DNA from: Schizophyllum amplum
Lineage: Eukaryota > Basidiomycota > Agaricomycetes > Agaricales > Schizophyllaceae
Assembly (NCBI GenBank): GCA_007026445.1
Contig: VDMD01000036.1
Location: 186,001 to 250,000, forward strand
DNA: 64,000 nucleotides
Reading direction: 5' to 3'
The position numbers and the translations under genes are program-made. Below the pieces are notes generated by a model. That model was not told where the DNA came from. It saw nothing but the letters and a program-made list of their open reading frames with translations, and searched no databases. Shown in pieces: positions 21,369 to 32,773 of the stretch. Positions within the stretch are counted from its first letter, which is position 1. Every line of letters begins with the position of its first letter.

Positions 21369-23176
21369 TCAGACGAGCGATGGTCGGCACCCAGGGTCCA
21401 TTCTTTGACGAAACATAATCGTTAAAGTTGTCGTAACCAAAACTAATAAGTATAAACAATAGTATAAGTATGATATGCTGCGATGTGGGTATCTGTAAAC
21501 CAGGATACAACGTTGAATGGCTATCGGGAATGGCTGCAGCTTGCACGTCAATAATAATTCAGGGGGCGGAGCGAAGGCGACGAACCTTGATTGCTTGTGC
21601 TTCCGCAAGTCGTGCCAAGTCGCAAAAGAAATCGCTTTCTCTCCGCCGCACTCGTGGCACTTCAGTCGACTGCCTAGGAGGTTGCTTTCCTCACTGAAAA
21701 TGCAATCAGCAAATCGGGATATCTCTTACGGACTGAAGGCCTGACCTATGAGGCGGTTGGCGAGGCTGCTTCTTGCTCTGGTTGCTGAGCTGAGGCGCCG
21801 TGCGCAACAGGTAGCGGAATGTTGATGGGTGGACGTGCTCAAGGTCGCGCGAGAACGCCGCCAGAATGCGCTGCGTGAGGTCGTCTTTCTGCAGCTCTGC
21901 GAGCGTTGTCCCTCGCTCTTCCGCGATTGTCCGTAATCTGGTATTTAGATCATGTCACCCTGCTCGGAGAAACGATGGGAGAGAACGTACACGTTCAGAT
22001 TGGCCTGGCGAATCAGGCTCCCCGCCTCGTATTGCCGCTTGCGCCACTCGAGGATTGCCCAGTAGATCTACAATTACGACATAAGTATACAGGGGGTTGC
22101 GGTGGTCGAGAACCGCATTACTCACCGTCTCCAAAGCCTCGTGAACTTTCGCACGCTCTTCGTACTCCTGTTGTTGCAAGGCCTTCAGCATCATGTATAC
22201 TTTGTTGACACATGCCCCCTACGTACCTCGGCAAGCTCCTTGCTCGGTTCATCATCATAAGACCACGCCGATAGCGACCACGGAGTGTCTGTCTCCAGGT
22301 GATACACGTCAATGTCGAGGTTACAGATGTCGGACATGGCATCTTCCAAGTCCCGAACAAGGTATTGATGACAAGAGCGCTCTCTGACACGTGCCGCGCT
22401 ACTAGCCTCTACGACGGTGCGGCAATTGTTTGGCCGCCAGGACCCGCTAGCGACATCGACATCGTCCACGTGATATGGCATCCAGAAGCCGGCCTCCAAT
22501 GGTAAGAAGAAAGTCTTAGGGGAGTTGGTATACGTCCAGTTCGGATGAGTATACTTGCTCCTGGTATCGAGGGTGAGATGCGTCAAGCCGGCGTTGAGAA
22601 ACGACGTACGAATGAAGCTTGGCAAGGCATTGCTTCTATGATGAGGAAATCGTGATATGCGTGAGCAGCACTGAGATGAACAGGAGCATCCGCCACGTAC
22701 TCGTCCACAAATACGCAAGCAAAGATCACTGGCGGACGGTGGTAATCCCGCCCAGCCGGAGCACATCTGAATAGAGCTGAATCAGAGAAGATGCAGCGTC
22801 GAAGAACGTATGCACACACCACGCAGCGTCCTGCGCACATCATGAAGATGAACATCATGCTGTCCTCCTCTCCCTCCGGCTTGAGACTCTCCGGAAGATG
22901 CAGTGTCTCGCTTGGGTACAGACGGCTTATAGCAAGACATGACGGAAGTCCGAGATTGCGAAATGCGTCCCTGAGCATCCTTTGTCCCTTGTCGCTCAGC
23001 AACAGCCCTCGGAAGAAGACGGAGGCCCGATACAAGCAGCAAAGATCGAACGGAGAACAGGATGTCAGGATCGAAGTCCATAATTCGAGCGAGCAGGCGG
23101 ATACAGGTGGAGGGGACGGCGAGGCTGAGCGCCGACTGGAGATAGAAGTTGGCGGGGTGGGCTTCGAAATGGGCAT
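21369..23176 (-). CDS. F-box-like zinc-finger protein B', open
   Basis: The start is ATG 23176 (MPISKPTPPTSISSRRSAS). The F-box-like segment CSLELWTSILTSCSPFDLCC is followed by RLYPSETLHLPESLKPEGEE, then short exons reading CSGWAGLPPSASDLCL, SNALPSFI, TFFLPLEAGFWMPYHVDDV (about 22480), DLEDAMSDICNLDID (about 22330), IYWAILEWRKRQYEAG and RTIAEERGTTLAELQKDD, and a terminal finger CHEC...ATWHDLRKHK (about 21590-21660). Every block has its match in gene B. The position homologous to the stop codon of B is CGA here. The 3' end is uncertain: a last intron after the finger is possible, so the stop at 21369 is only one option. A role as substrate receptor of an SCF ubiquitin ligase is inferred from the F-box pattern. 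Confidence 0.55.
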
Positions 23177-23884
23177 TGTCAATGTAGATGAAGAGACAGA
23201 CGGCTGACCGCGGCCCTCTTAAGGCGCAACAAATCCGCAGACGATACTTCCTGAAGAAGGCATGCTTGTACCTCTGTATAGTAAAGCTTATTGTGTCTGG
23301 AAGAGGCCGGAAGGCCGCTGGAGGACAACGATTCGGTTGCTACCGATAGAAGCAAGGATTACGGAACCCCGAGTACAATGATAATAGCAGAGAAGAGGGA
23401 CCCCGTGACGTTGAAATCTCAAAACGACCCAAATAACCTTATTTGGAACAATAAGTCGGCAATAAGCTCTGCCAATTGCACACGGGCATTTATCCGTTTG
23501 TTCTCTCTGGGGCTTCTGGCTCAAGGATGACGCTGCGGACCAAAGATCACCAAGGCGATGGTGAGAGAAAAAGCTACTGCTCCACATGCCAACACAGCTC
23601 AGATGCATGATGCTCTGACTCGCTGCGCGCGCACAGGCGCGCACTGTGTCGGGCATCACTAGGGCATCACTGGTGTCTGCTAGCGCGCGAACGCACGGCA
23701 ATCACCGAGCCGTCGGTTTAGCGGCCCGGTTCTGGACAGTGGGTCTTTTCTCACGACCCCCCCGGGTGGGTGGATATGCGCGTTTCACTCTAGCTGGAGC
23801 CCCCTGGGGCATCACGAGTTTGCCAAGTCGACGAACGAGCGAGGTCCCGAATGGCATATGCAGAATATTCATACTTATTGTGAT

Positions 23885-24720
23885 GACATCTTTACACAAG
23901 CGAAAGTATTTACGAAGCACAGAACTGCAGCAGAAGTCATACATCACAAGGATGCGGTTGAAAAATTACGCGTCCGCAGAGGGAGTCAGGAGGGAGTCGG
24001 CCCTCCGCGGACGTGTGGTCTGCCCCCAGGAATCCATGTGTGCGTCCGAAAGGCAGCAGCACAGTGATTCCCCGAAGGCAGCCCTAGCGATGTATCGATA
24101 CCCGGCGTGTCAGACGACCTCGCATCGGTTTCCGGCCATATGGTAGGATCGTGGAGCGCCCGCGCCCGTGGGACGAGTTCCAGGGGGGCAAGCCTGCGAG
24201 AGGAGCCTCCCCTATAGCCCTCCTATGCGGACGGCTCAGCTCTGAAGCTCAATCTGGAAGATCGAGACAGCAATGCGAGCTCAGTATCCATCGCCTCTCC
24301 CTATACGCGACGCAGCCCACGACGGAGTGCAAGGCCGTCGTAACCCACGCCCCGCTGCAGATGGCTCCCCGACCCGCTGCCCTCCAGGACCGCAGAGCCT
24401 GGAGTACGTGAGGCAAGCCCCACGTAGCCAGACCCTCTGAAGGCCATCTCGAAGCCGGCAGAACCGACCCGACGGAATCGTGTGAGAGCCAGCTGCGAGG
24501 GAGGAAGGGAGTTTACATTCGTCCATATCGTGTGGGCTTATATACGCAGCGATTGGTCACTTGCTCCGCCGGGTGCTCCGAGTCCGGGCTGATAACCTAC
24601 TACTTAACCGCAAATGGTAGCGGGAATTCCTTTGTTCCGTTTGTAGTTATGCATGGTCTGCTACTCGGGGCATGTGATCACTCTGAGCGCCGGCTCTGAG
24701 TCTTGTCTTTCCCTGTCCCT
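23885..24720 (+). repeat. Promoter-type segment, tandem copy 1
   Basis: Together with copy 2 (24725-25570) this makes a direct duplication with a period of about 0.83 kb lying between B' and A'. Shared landmarks are GCAGCAGAAGTCATACATCA, ACGCGTCCGCAGAGGGAGTC, CTCCCCTATAGCCCTCCTAT and ATCGTGTGAGAGCCAG. A TATA-like TTATATAC lies near 24540. The region 23177-23884 before it shows no gene. Confidence 0.7.
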
Positions 24721-24724
24721 CATC

Positions 24725-25580
24725 TTTACAAAAGCGACAGTATTTACGAAGGACTGCAGCAGAAGTCATACATCACAAGGATGCGGTTGAAAAATTACGC
24801 GTCCGCAGAGGGAGTCGGCCCTCCGCGGACGTGTGGTCTGCCCCCAGGAATCCATGTGTGCGTCCGAAAGGCAGCAGCACAGCGACTCCCCGGAAGGCAG
24901 CCCCAGCGGTGTATTGATACCCGGCGTGTCAGACGACCACTCATCGGCACAGCCATATGGTAGGGTCGTGGATCGCCCGCGCCCGTGGGACGAGTGCCAG
25001 GGGGGCAAAGGCCTACGAGAGGAGCCTCCCCTATAGCCCTCCTATGCGGACGGCTCAGCTCTGAAGCCCAATCTAGAGGATTCAGCCAGCAGCGCGAGCT
25101 CGGTATCCACCGCCTCTCCCTATACATGGTGCAGGGCGTAATTCGCGCTTCATGACGAGTTCAGTCATGACCGCGCTACACGACGACCTGCACCACGCTG
25201 CAGATGGCTCTCCGACCCGCAGCCCTCCCGGAGCGTAGAGCCTGGAATACAAGGAGCAAGCCCCAAGTAGCCAGACTCTCGAGAGGCCATCTCAATGCCA
25301 GCAATGCCGGCCAGACGGAATCGTGTGAGAACCATCTGCAAGGGAGGAAAGGGATTTGAGCGTTTGCCATTCAGCTTGACGGACATATATACGATTTGAT
25401 AGTCACGTGCTCCGGACCGGCCCGCACGACGGCCGGTTCTTTTGTTCTCTTTTATGGTTAGTCTGATGGTTACCCGGTGCGACGGCCGTCCGGACGTGCG
25501 ATCACTGACTTCTTTGTCTTGTCCTGTCATCCCCCTCTCGTCCCGCACCGTCTACTCGGCCTGCTCGTCTATCCCGAGTC
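24725..25580 (+). promoter_or_regulatory. Promoter segment of A' (tandem copy 2)
   Basis: This is the second copy of the duplicated segment, directly before the ATG of A'. A TATA-like CATATATACG lies at 25384-25392, about 190 nt before the ATG. It is the copy closest in sequence to the single left-arm version at 1.8-2.52 kb. Confidence 0.6.
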
Positions 25581-27136
25581 ATGACACGTCGCTCAAAGCC
25601 CAAACGTGCTCGCTATGCCTACATATCCAGCACAGCCAAGACTTCTCGGCCGTATCGCGAAATCCTTTCGGCTGAGTTATGGCATCTTGTCTTCTCGTAT
25701 TGCCTCCCACTGGCATTGTTCGCCATTCGCGACACATGTCATATGTTCCGCTCCATTGTCGACCGTAACGACGGATATCTTCTGGCCCAAGCACCTCTTT
25801 TGCTCCCTATCCCTCCTCCCAATCCTCGCTGGTACATGCGAAGCGGCGAGAGTCCGCTGGCATTCCGAGCCTATCGTTGTTTCTTTGGGATCACGAACCC
25901 GCGTGCGCGCCATCTGTATGGTAGCGCTACCTACACGCGATTACTCTTCCAGCCAGGAAAATGCTATGTGCGTATATACACGTCGAGCTTCATGATATTC
26001 GTTCCTGACTTGTGTTGACTAGACGTGTAAAAATACGACTGAAGGACCCCCGGCATGGATCCACAGCAAGGTCTACTTGTGTTCCGTGCGTTGCTTTCAA
26101 TATGGCTAGCCTGTCTTCGCGTTAAGCCATACCGCAGACACAGTGTAGACATCAGTTCTTCCGGTAATCATTCATCGCTTCTGAACTGTGCATATGTCAC
26201 TCAGCTCGACGATTCACAGGTCGCAAGTCGAATTTATGTTGCCGCAGCGACGATTTCTCCCGAGGCAGGCCATCAAGCCAGACCAACATATCGTGTTATG
26301 GCTTCCGCGTTTTACCTATACCAGGGGACGAAAGAAGACGGCCATTCTCCGTCGTGATCTAAAGGCTGCTAGAAAGGAGTATTGGAGGGAAGCCGTGACG
26401 CCGCCTACACTCGAAGAACGAAGGCGTCGCAGAGAAGCACTGTTCAAGGTCAGTTATCGCCAGCTCGCCGCGATCTGTGTCGTCTGACAAAGCCCCAGGA
26501 ATATTCCTATCGCTGTTCCCTCAGGAGAGTCGTCTCTGATGTATGTGCCGTCCGAGTGCGCCATTCCGATGACATGTCCTCAACTCCTTGCCAGTTCCAG
26601 TGCTACATCGATGAATGGAAGCAGCGGATAGGCCATATGGCGAAGGAAATCAATCACGCCAACGTGCATCGGTGCGTCACTCCTTTGTTGATACCGTCTG
26701 CCACACTCTCACATCGACGACAATCAGCTTGAAAACTCTGGCTCTAAAGCAACGCGTCCCTACAGCAAACATAAGGCCGGCCGTAAAAAAATTGGTAAAC
26801 ACCCGCACACAGAACTACCGGCACATTGCGGCGTCCCGGCTCAGAAACTTCGTTACATCAAAGCCCAAGCCCAGACGAGGGAGGTGCCCTCAGTGTGGCC
26901 TCCTCATAGCTTCCGACCGCCTCGATCTTCATGTCGCGCAACAGTGAGTCGGTTTACGGCGCTGCCGATTTCCACTGACAGTTCGGCTCTTTCCCAGTCA
27001 CCCTGGCCACCTTCCCGACAGCCGCCTCCATGTCGAGACCGGCGAGTTCGAGCACCGCTGTGTGCTATGCACCGGAACGCATGGTATGAAGTGGTATATG
27101 GCGGACGATTTATATCGACATCGCTATCACAAGTGA
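25581..27136 (+). CDS. F-box-like protein with C-terminal zinc fingers (gene A')
   Basis: Exon 1 is 25581-25967 (MTRRSKPKRARYAYISSTAK...), with F-box-like LSAELWHLVFSYCLPLALFA and RDTCHMFRSIVDR. Exon 2 is 26023-26070 (TCKNTTEGPPAWIHSK). Later exons read MLPQRRFLPRQAIKPDQH, EEAV-type TPPTLEERRRRREALFK (ending near 26448), EYSYRCSLRRVVSD, FQCYIDEWKQRIGHMAKEI, and SLKTLALKQRV up to CPQCGLLIASDRLDLHVAQ (about 26735-26941). The last exon gives HRCVLCTGTHGMKWYMADD and HRYHK, with TGA at 27134-27136. The finger pattern is C-x2-C..H and C-x2-C..H-x2-H. It is the twin of gene A; the junction before the SQVEFMLPQRR exon is unresolved, as in A. The product may be a nuclear or SCF-linked factor; this is inference only. 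Confidence 0.6.
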
Positions 27137-27401
27137 GAGTTCATTTCTATCAGTGCCGACATAGACTGACAATCTTCACCACCACAGGCACGGAGTACGC
27201 GAGCCACACACAAGAGAGCGTCATAGCAGCATCGAGTCCGAGATCTCGGTACTGTAGCTATAGCGAACCGTCATGCGGGACTCTTCCTGTAGCATCGGGG
27301 AGATTGCTGTCGTTTAACTTGGAGGTTCTGAGCACACACCGCGCATCACCTATCGCGCGACTTTCCAAAGGACTACAAATGAATGACATTGTTTGATACA
27401 T

Positions 27402-29612
27402 TTACGACGACAGATCCACCTCCGTGTCGACCCGAATCCGCGGGATAAGCCCCCGCGACGAAGGCTGCGGAGGAACCAGTGTACGCGGCGACGGCGGCGG
27501 CGAGAGCCCAAACTTCTTGGTGCCACGCGCCGCAGGCGGCTGTCCGATGAGCGGCGGGGTCAGATCGTACGACTTGCCCGCATAGCTGTCCGCCGTGTCG
27601 AAGTCGATGAAGCTGCTGGGGACCTAAGAGAACGCGCGTAAGTGTCGTGATAACATATGGCGGGCGCGTGAGGACGGGCACGCAGCGCGACTCTCCAGAC
27701 GGGCACGAAATCTAGGTGAAATAACCACATACCTTCGACACCCTGTCGCCGCTCCCGAACTGGCTCCTGGTAGGCGATTCCCCAAATTGGGCTCCTGGCA
27801 GGCGAGCGAAGCTGCATCGGAAAGCTTGACCCCAGGCGCTCGGACGAGAGAGGCCCGTGACTCGTGAGCGGCTTGAAGTACTTCTCGTACCCGACGTGGA
27901 TGATCAACAAGTGGGACGCGATGCCGATGACGGGGATGACCTGGCGGACGAGGCGTCCATGATAAAACGAGGCGTCGATGATGAGACGAGGCGATGGCGG
28001 GGTGACGCAACGTTGGCGGGGTGACGCAACGTTGGCGAAAAGACGACGGGTCGACAAGGATAGAGGATACGGAGCATGGATCAGCAAGCACAAACAGCAA
28101 ACGTAGAAAGCAAACGTACGATACAAAAGAATGTGTAGGAGACATTGGACTCCGCAACAAGGAGCATGAGGTTGATGAATTTGGTGCCGCTGGTGATAGG
28201 TGAGCGAGGACGAACATAGCAACGGGTCGAAGAAGTAGCAGCGAACGAGAAAAGTGCAGCGGGCGGGGAGAAAGGGCAGGGGGCGAAAGAAAGTGCAGCA
28301 GGCGGGAGAAAGTGCAGCGGACGAGAGAAAGTGCAGCGGACGAGGGAAATTGCAGCGGACAAGAAAAGTGCAGCGAACGAGAGAAACTGCAGCAAGCGAA
28401 ACTCACGAGTATATTGCCGTGCTCTCGATGATGACGGTAATAACTACATTCAGCCCGCCGACGCCCCGGTCGCTCTGCGGTTGCGCACGATCGCGTTTGG
28501 CAAACCGCGCGATGATGAGACCTGCATACATAGTGGCTTTTGAGCCACCAAGCAGTAGAGGAGAACGAGCGGAGCGTACCGAGAGCGACGAAGTTCGTAC
28601 TGTACGCGGTCAGATGGACTTGCTTGTGGTTGCCGGGAAAACGGCGGAGAAAAAAACGGTGGAGACTCACCATAAGCCGACTATGAACGTCGCGATCAAC
28701 CAGCTATCGAGGGGGTCAGCGACACGATGGACACAGACTGAGATGGATGGTGAAGACGCACTATCCGGCCGGCGTCCCGTACAACATGACCTCGGACCCC
28801 GCCTCCTGCGTTACCGCGCACATGACGAAGCCGCACACTGCGGAGTCCGAGGTGAGCTGGCGCAACGAACTTGAAGGACACAGCGCCTGATCCACGTACC
28901 GATCATGCCAGATAGCGTGATGGCCGGTGCGATGCACACCCAGATGTTGCGCGCCCAGATCATGTATAGCCGGTATATCTGGTACACGGTGTCAGTTAGC
29001 GCGCGATTTTGCGTTGAAGGGGCGCATCCTCCCTCAAAGGGGCGCCTTGTCCCCAAAGCCGGGGACCACGCCCCTCTCCATGAAGTCACCGATCACTCAC
29101 CGTCAAGGCATCCGTCAAGAGCGCCGCGATCGTGAAGCACACGCCGGTCACGATGGCCAACGGGTGTGAGAGGTCCTCCAGGTAGGGCGGCTGCGTCCCG
29201 GGCGCTTCAATATGCTGCGCGTACGCGGCGTGCATGCGGAGGCATTGGGCGATGAAGTGCTGGGGAATTGTCAGTCAAGTCGCGGAGGAATCGGAGGGGA
29301 CGAGGGACGCACTAGTGTACAGGTGATGCACATGAGCACGGCGACGGTGACGAGGACGCGGTTGACGGGCTCGCGGCGTGCGCGAAAGGAGGGCTGGATT
29401 GGGAGGAGGAGGATGTAGAGCGCGATGCCGAACATGACGAGGTAGACACCTGGGGGATGTTAGATCGGGCGTGGACAGCGGGTGAGATATGAAAGGGATC
29501 GGAGGGACGAGGAAGGGACCCCGGGGGCGGGACGGGAAGGCTGGCGCTCACCATAAAGGAATGTGGATATGACGATCCCCCACATGTACGCGACGTCAAT
29601 TGAGACCGCCAT
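27402..29612 (-). CDS. Seven-helix membrane protein typical of agaricomycetes
   Basis: The start is ATG 29612 (MAVSIDVAYMWGIVISTFLYG) and the stop TAA 27404-27402. Secure exons are 29612-29552, 29449-29313, 29259-29101, 28978-28900 and about 28525-28407, then one from 28189, one of about 28000-27735 and the last from about 27625. Helix-like segments in order are VYLVMFGIALYILLLPIQ, VNRVLVTVAVLMCITCTLHF, LAIVTGVCFTIAALLTDALT, NIWVCIAPAITLSGMI, AGLIIARF, LNVVITVIIESTAIYS, FINLMLLVAESNVSYTFF and VIPVIGIASHLLIIHVG. The IESTAIYS helix and a cytoplasmic Ser/Pro-rich tail (KKFGLSPPPSPRTLVPPQP) are usual for the large fungal family of receptor-like seven-helix proteins. The ligand is unknown. The exon between 28900 and 28680 (LTSDSAVCGFVMCAVTQEAG) and its borders are not settled. 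Confidence 0.65.
28236..28400. repeat. Minisatellite inside an intron of the membrane-protein gene
   Basis: About eight to nine imperfect copies of a unit of 19-20 nt (core AGTGCAGCGGACGAGAGAA) lie within the intron 28406-28190. The strand of the repeat is purine-rich on plus, so the pre-mRNA would carry a pyrimidine-rich run. Confidence 0.8.
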
Positions 29613-30790
29613 TTTCTGCAGGACGCGATCGCGTCAGTAGCTCAAGGCGAGTACACAACAAAATCGCGCGCTACGCACCAAGTATAGAGCGGTCGAGCAC
29701 GACGAGAGAGCAGCAGGAAGGAAGAGACGAAAAGACGCGTCGGGCCGACATCGACCATGGCGCTGACCGGGCTCGGGGGTGACAGCCGCGTTCTGCGAGG
29801 AAGGACGAGCGGCGCAGCGGAACAGTCAGCGGACAATTGCGCCTTGATTAAAGTGACCTCACCGACGGCCTCCTCGCCCGCTCATTGGCCAAGCGCAGGG
29901 TATCTGGCGATCGGGTGTATAGGAATCTGCAGAGATCGAGCGTGTTGTGAAATTGGATACATACTTCAGGGACGCGCGCGCTTTTGACCTCCCGTCCCGT
30001 CGTCGTCCCGTCCTGGGCACATGTAAGGCTCGGGAGTCCGACAGACACCGTCTACATCGTGCTGGTTGGGAGCCGTACGCTGGAGTTGAACAAAAAATGC
30101 CTGCTCACTGCGCGGAACGTTGGAGGCGTTGATTGCCGTTCGGCGAGCGGGACCAAATTGGGGGTGACAGGCAGCCTGCACGTTCAAACATGTCGAGCGT
30201 TGTTGAGCTCGTCGCCGGTGTGTGCCCCCAGTGCTATACTTATTCGTTAACTTAAAGCTGCGCTAGGTTGTAGGGGTACAATAGATAACAAGTTTCACCT
30301 TCATCTTCATCTTCATCCCATCTGGAATTTGCAAGAAGCTGCGATCGTCAACGAAGTTCGCAGCAGGATATAATTGAAGATTTGCACAGCATGTACAGTC
30401 AAAATCAGTGTTTTTGGGGTGTAGAACCCACACATGACCGTTCGTCTCAAGTCTACCGCACATACATCCATGCTGGTTGCAGACGAACATGATGACGGGA
30501 GGAAGCAAGCGTTTATTTGACTCTATTTTGACGCGCGGACGCTTGTCTTGATGTTCCGTTTCGGGAATCGCAGAAGTCCCTTGTTCTCCTCCATGATCAT
30601 CACCGCGAATGCTACATTATTCCAGTCAGGAGCGCACCACGTTCAGGGTGTATGCCTACTGATAGTGAAATAGCCGGCTTTCATTGGTTATACTTAGCTT
30701 TCTGAGTTGCACATTTTAAACGGCAGTGCTTCATCACTGTCAGCGCAGCGCCCGTGCACCGGAGACGCGTCCATGGGCGCTCATGGCAAG
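29613..30790. other. Intergenic region with a fragment repeated near 37 kb
   Basis: No gene is supported. About 30380-30545 resembles about 36925-37090 (for example GACGAACATGATGACGGGAG against GACGAGCATGATGACGGGAG). In both places the segment precedes sequence of the DUF6593-like gene, so they descend from one duplication. Confidence 0.5.
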
Positions 30791-30798
30791 TTATATAT
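30791..30798 (+). promoter_or_regulatory. TATA box of the DUF6593-like gene
   Basis: TTATATAT lies 51 nt before ATG 30849. This spacing argues against the further upstream in-frame ATG at 30726, which would lie before the promoter. Confidence 0.55.
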
Positions 30799-30848
30799 GC
30801 GCTGAGTGCGATCTCCGGTGCGTACCCCTGCTGCCTTGTACTGTCATC

Positions 30849-32608
30849 ATGTCCTCACATCTGTACCAGAACGCTCATGCGATCGCGTTCCCGACGCCTG
30901 AGCCAGTCCAGGACTACCTGACCTTCAATCTTACACCGGCATCACGCGAGCACTATCCCTCTCATCCCTCGCTCTCATCCCCTGCACCCCATCAGAGCCA
31001 CAGGCGTACGTCCTCTCAGGTGCCCAGAGGCTATACGCAGGCCCAAGGGCCATACATCCCTTCCGGTCGCCTGTCTCCGCATCCGGACCATGGCTACGGC
31101 CCCTCAACCACGATGTCTGCTCAAGCACATGCATCTAGTGCTCATGCAATTCCACCTACACTGGCCGTACACCCCATTCGACACTCATATTCTGGTTCCG
31201 GCTTCAATCAACCTGGCGCCCCGCTCAAGTTCATCTTCAAGCAGAAGAAGAAGTACGACGACAATGGGATCGTCGTGGACGAGCACGGTCGCAAAGTGTA
31301 CGTGCTGCGCGACGAGGGGAAGGATCACACATTCGGAGGATTGCTGAGCTATGTGCGTTGCTATCTTCGGCGAATGAACCTTCGTCCTGACGCGTCACTT
31401 TACAGCCTCTCCATATCACCCGCGCAGACGGGTCGAAGGTCGGCTCCGTATACTGGGAAGACAATGCAGCGAGTGCGAAATTGCTTCCGCACACGTTCTT
31501 CACGCAGCGGAAGAGAACGCTTTTCCGCGGAAACCCGGGCAAGGCGATCATGGATACAGAGTGCGTCTTCATCCATCATGCGCTGCAACGACCGGTCTAC
31601 CGCCACGTCCTTCACCATCCTAGCATGTACCGCCCTTTCTTCACGTCTAAACCCGTCGTCGTGTCGCTTCCTCGGCTCCACATCCTCGCAGTGTATCCTT
31701 TGTTACCGTGTACCCTTCCCTTTGTCGCCGTGTCCTCGTCGTAGCTCTCTATCGCCTCCTCTCTCGCTTGAGCCACATCATCTAACACGCCCTCAGCTTC
31801 GCCTTCACCCTCCCCGACGGGCGCACGTACGAATGGGACTTGGACATGCAGGTGAGTCGGCCAGATATCCCCATCGTCGTCGTCGCACCCATACCTTCAT
31901 CATCCGCATTCTTCTCTCAAAGTTAACTGACCGTTCTCGCCTTCGCGCATATCTCCTCCTGTCCCTGTTCTTCGCCATGCCCACCCATCGCCGTGTCCTC
32001 TTCTACCTCACTCACGCTACCTCACTCACGCTAACCTACTCATCCAACCACCGCTCGCCCCACCCTCACAGTCCCAACCCATGAAATGGCGCCTCCTCGA
32101 CCACCAGCACGTCACGCGCACCGGCAGCGGGCTCGACGTCGAGGAGCGGAAGCGGAGTGTGGCCGTGTACATGCATCGCGTAGACAAGACCGCGGACGCC
32201 ATGCTGGAAATCCTACCGGAAGCTCTTTGGATGTTGGATGCGTGTGTTATGACGTGCGTGAGGTCTCTCTGGGTGACGTTCTTCGTTCCTCTTCGCTCTC
32301 TCTCATGTGTACACTTCGCTCTCTCATGTGTCCACTTCGCTCTCTCTCATCTGTCCACTCTCTTCCGCGTCGACAGCGGACTCCTCGCAGGGCACGAACT
32401 TCCTTACTAGCGCATGACCTATCCGCAACAGATCCAGCCGCACGAAATACCCTCATCAATGCACGGACTGACGCACCCTCACAGCGTCTTCCACCTCGAG
32501 CAGTACATGGAGGAGAACAGCGAGGCGTTCAAGAGGAGGCGCGCCGCCGGGAAGCAATTTGGGGAGCAGATTGGGCAGATCATCGGCGCGGCGGTGGTGG
32601 CGTCGTGA
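30849..32608 (+). CDS. DUF6593-like protein, intact
   Basis: Exons are 30849-31352, 31406-31560, 31797-31851, 32072-32253 and 32485-32608, giving 339 residues. All donors are GT and all acceptors AG, and the reading frame closes exactly. The first 110 residues are Pro/Ser/His-rich and probably disordered. The folded part starts at LKFIFKQKKKYDDNGIVVD and continues with HITRADGSKVGSVYWEDNAA, FAFTLPDGRTYEWDLDMQ, SVAVYMHR, LEILPEALWMLDACVMTVFH and a charged C-terminal helix LEQYMEENSEAFKRRR. The order R-x-DG-x-vG-x-vyWE, F-x-x-pDG-x-x-Y-x-W, LD-x-x-vmT is what I expect of the basidiomycete DUF6593 beta-sandwich family, whose function is not known. The family name is from memory of the pattern and needs a profile search. 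Broken copies lie at 19640-20954, 36870-38010 and 59395-59710. Confidence 0.7.
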
Positions 32609-32725
32609 GCTTGGGTGACGGTATCATGAGCTCGGGCACTTTGGGCGGCGGTGGTGTGAGCTTGGGCGGTGGAGGTGTGAGCTTGGGCGGTGGAGGTGTG
32701 AGCTTGGGCGGTGGAGGTGTGCTGG
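32600..32725 (+). repeat. 21-nt tandem repeat just after the DUF6593-like gene
   Basis: Three perfect and several imperfect copies of a 21-nt unit (core GAGCTTGGGCGGTGGAGGTG) start at the stop codon. A degenerate version follows the pseudogene copy at about 19735-19800, so the array predates that duplication. Confidence 0.8.
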
Positions 32726-32773
32726 GTTCGTACGCCCACAGCATGCACATTCATTGGGATTGTTAGTAGTACT

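Noticed and set aside
174..27136. The palindrome as an assembly artefact or merged haplotypes
   Set aside because: The arms differ by many substitutions, indels, an insertion of about 2 kb and different lesions, and the loop holds a unique gene.
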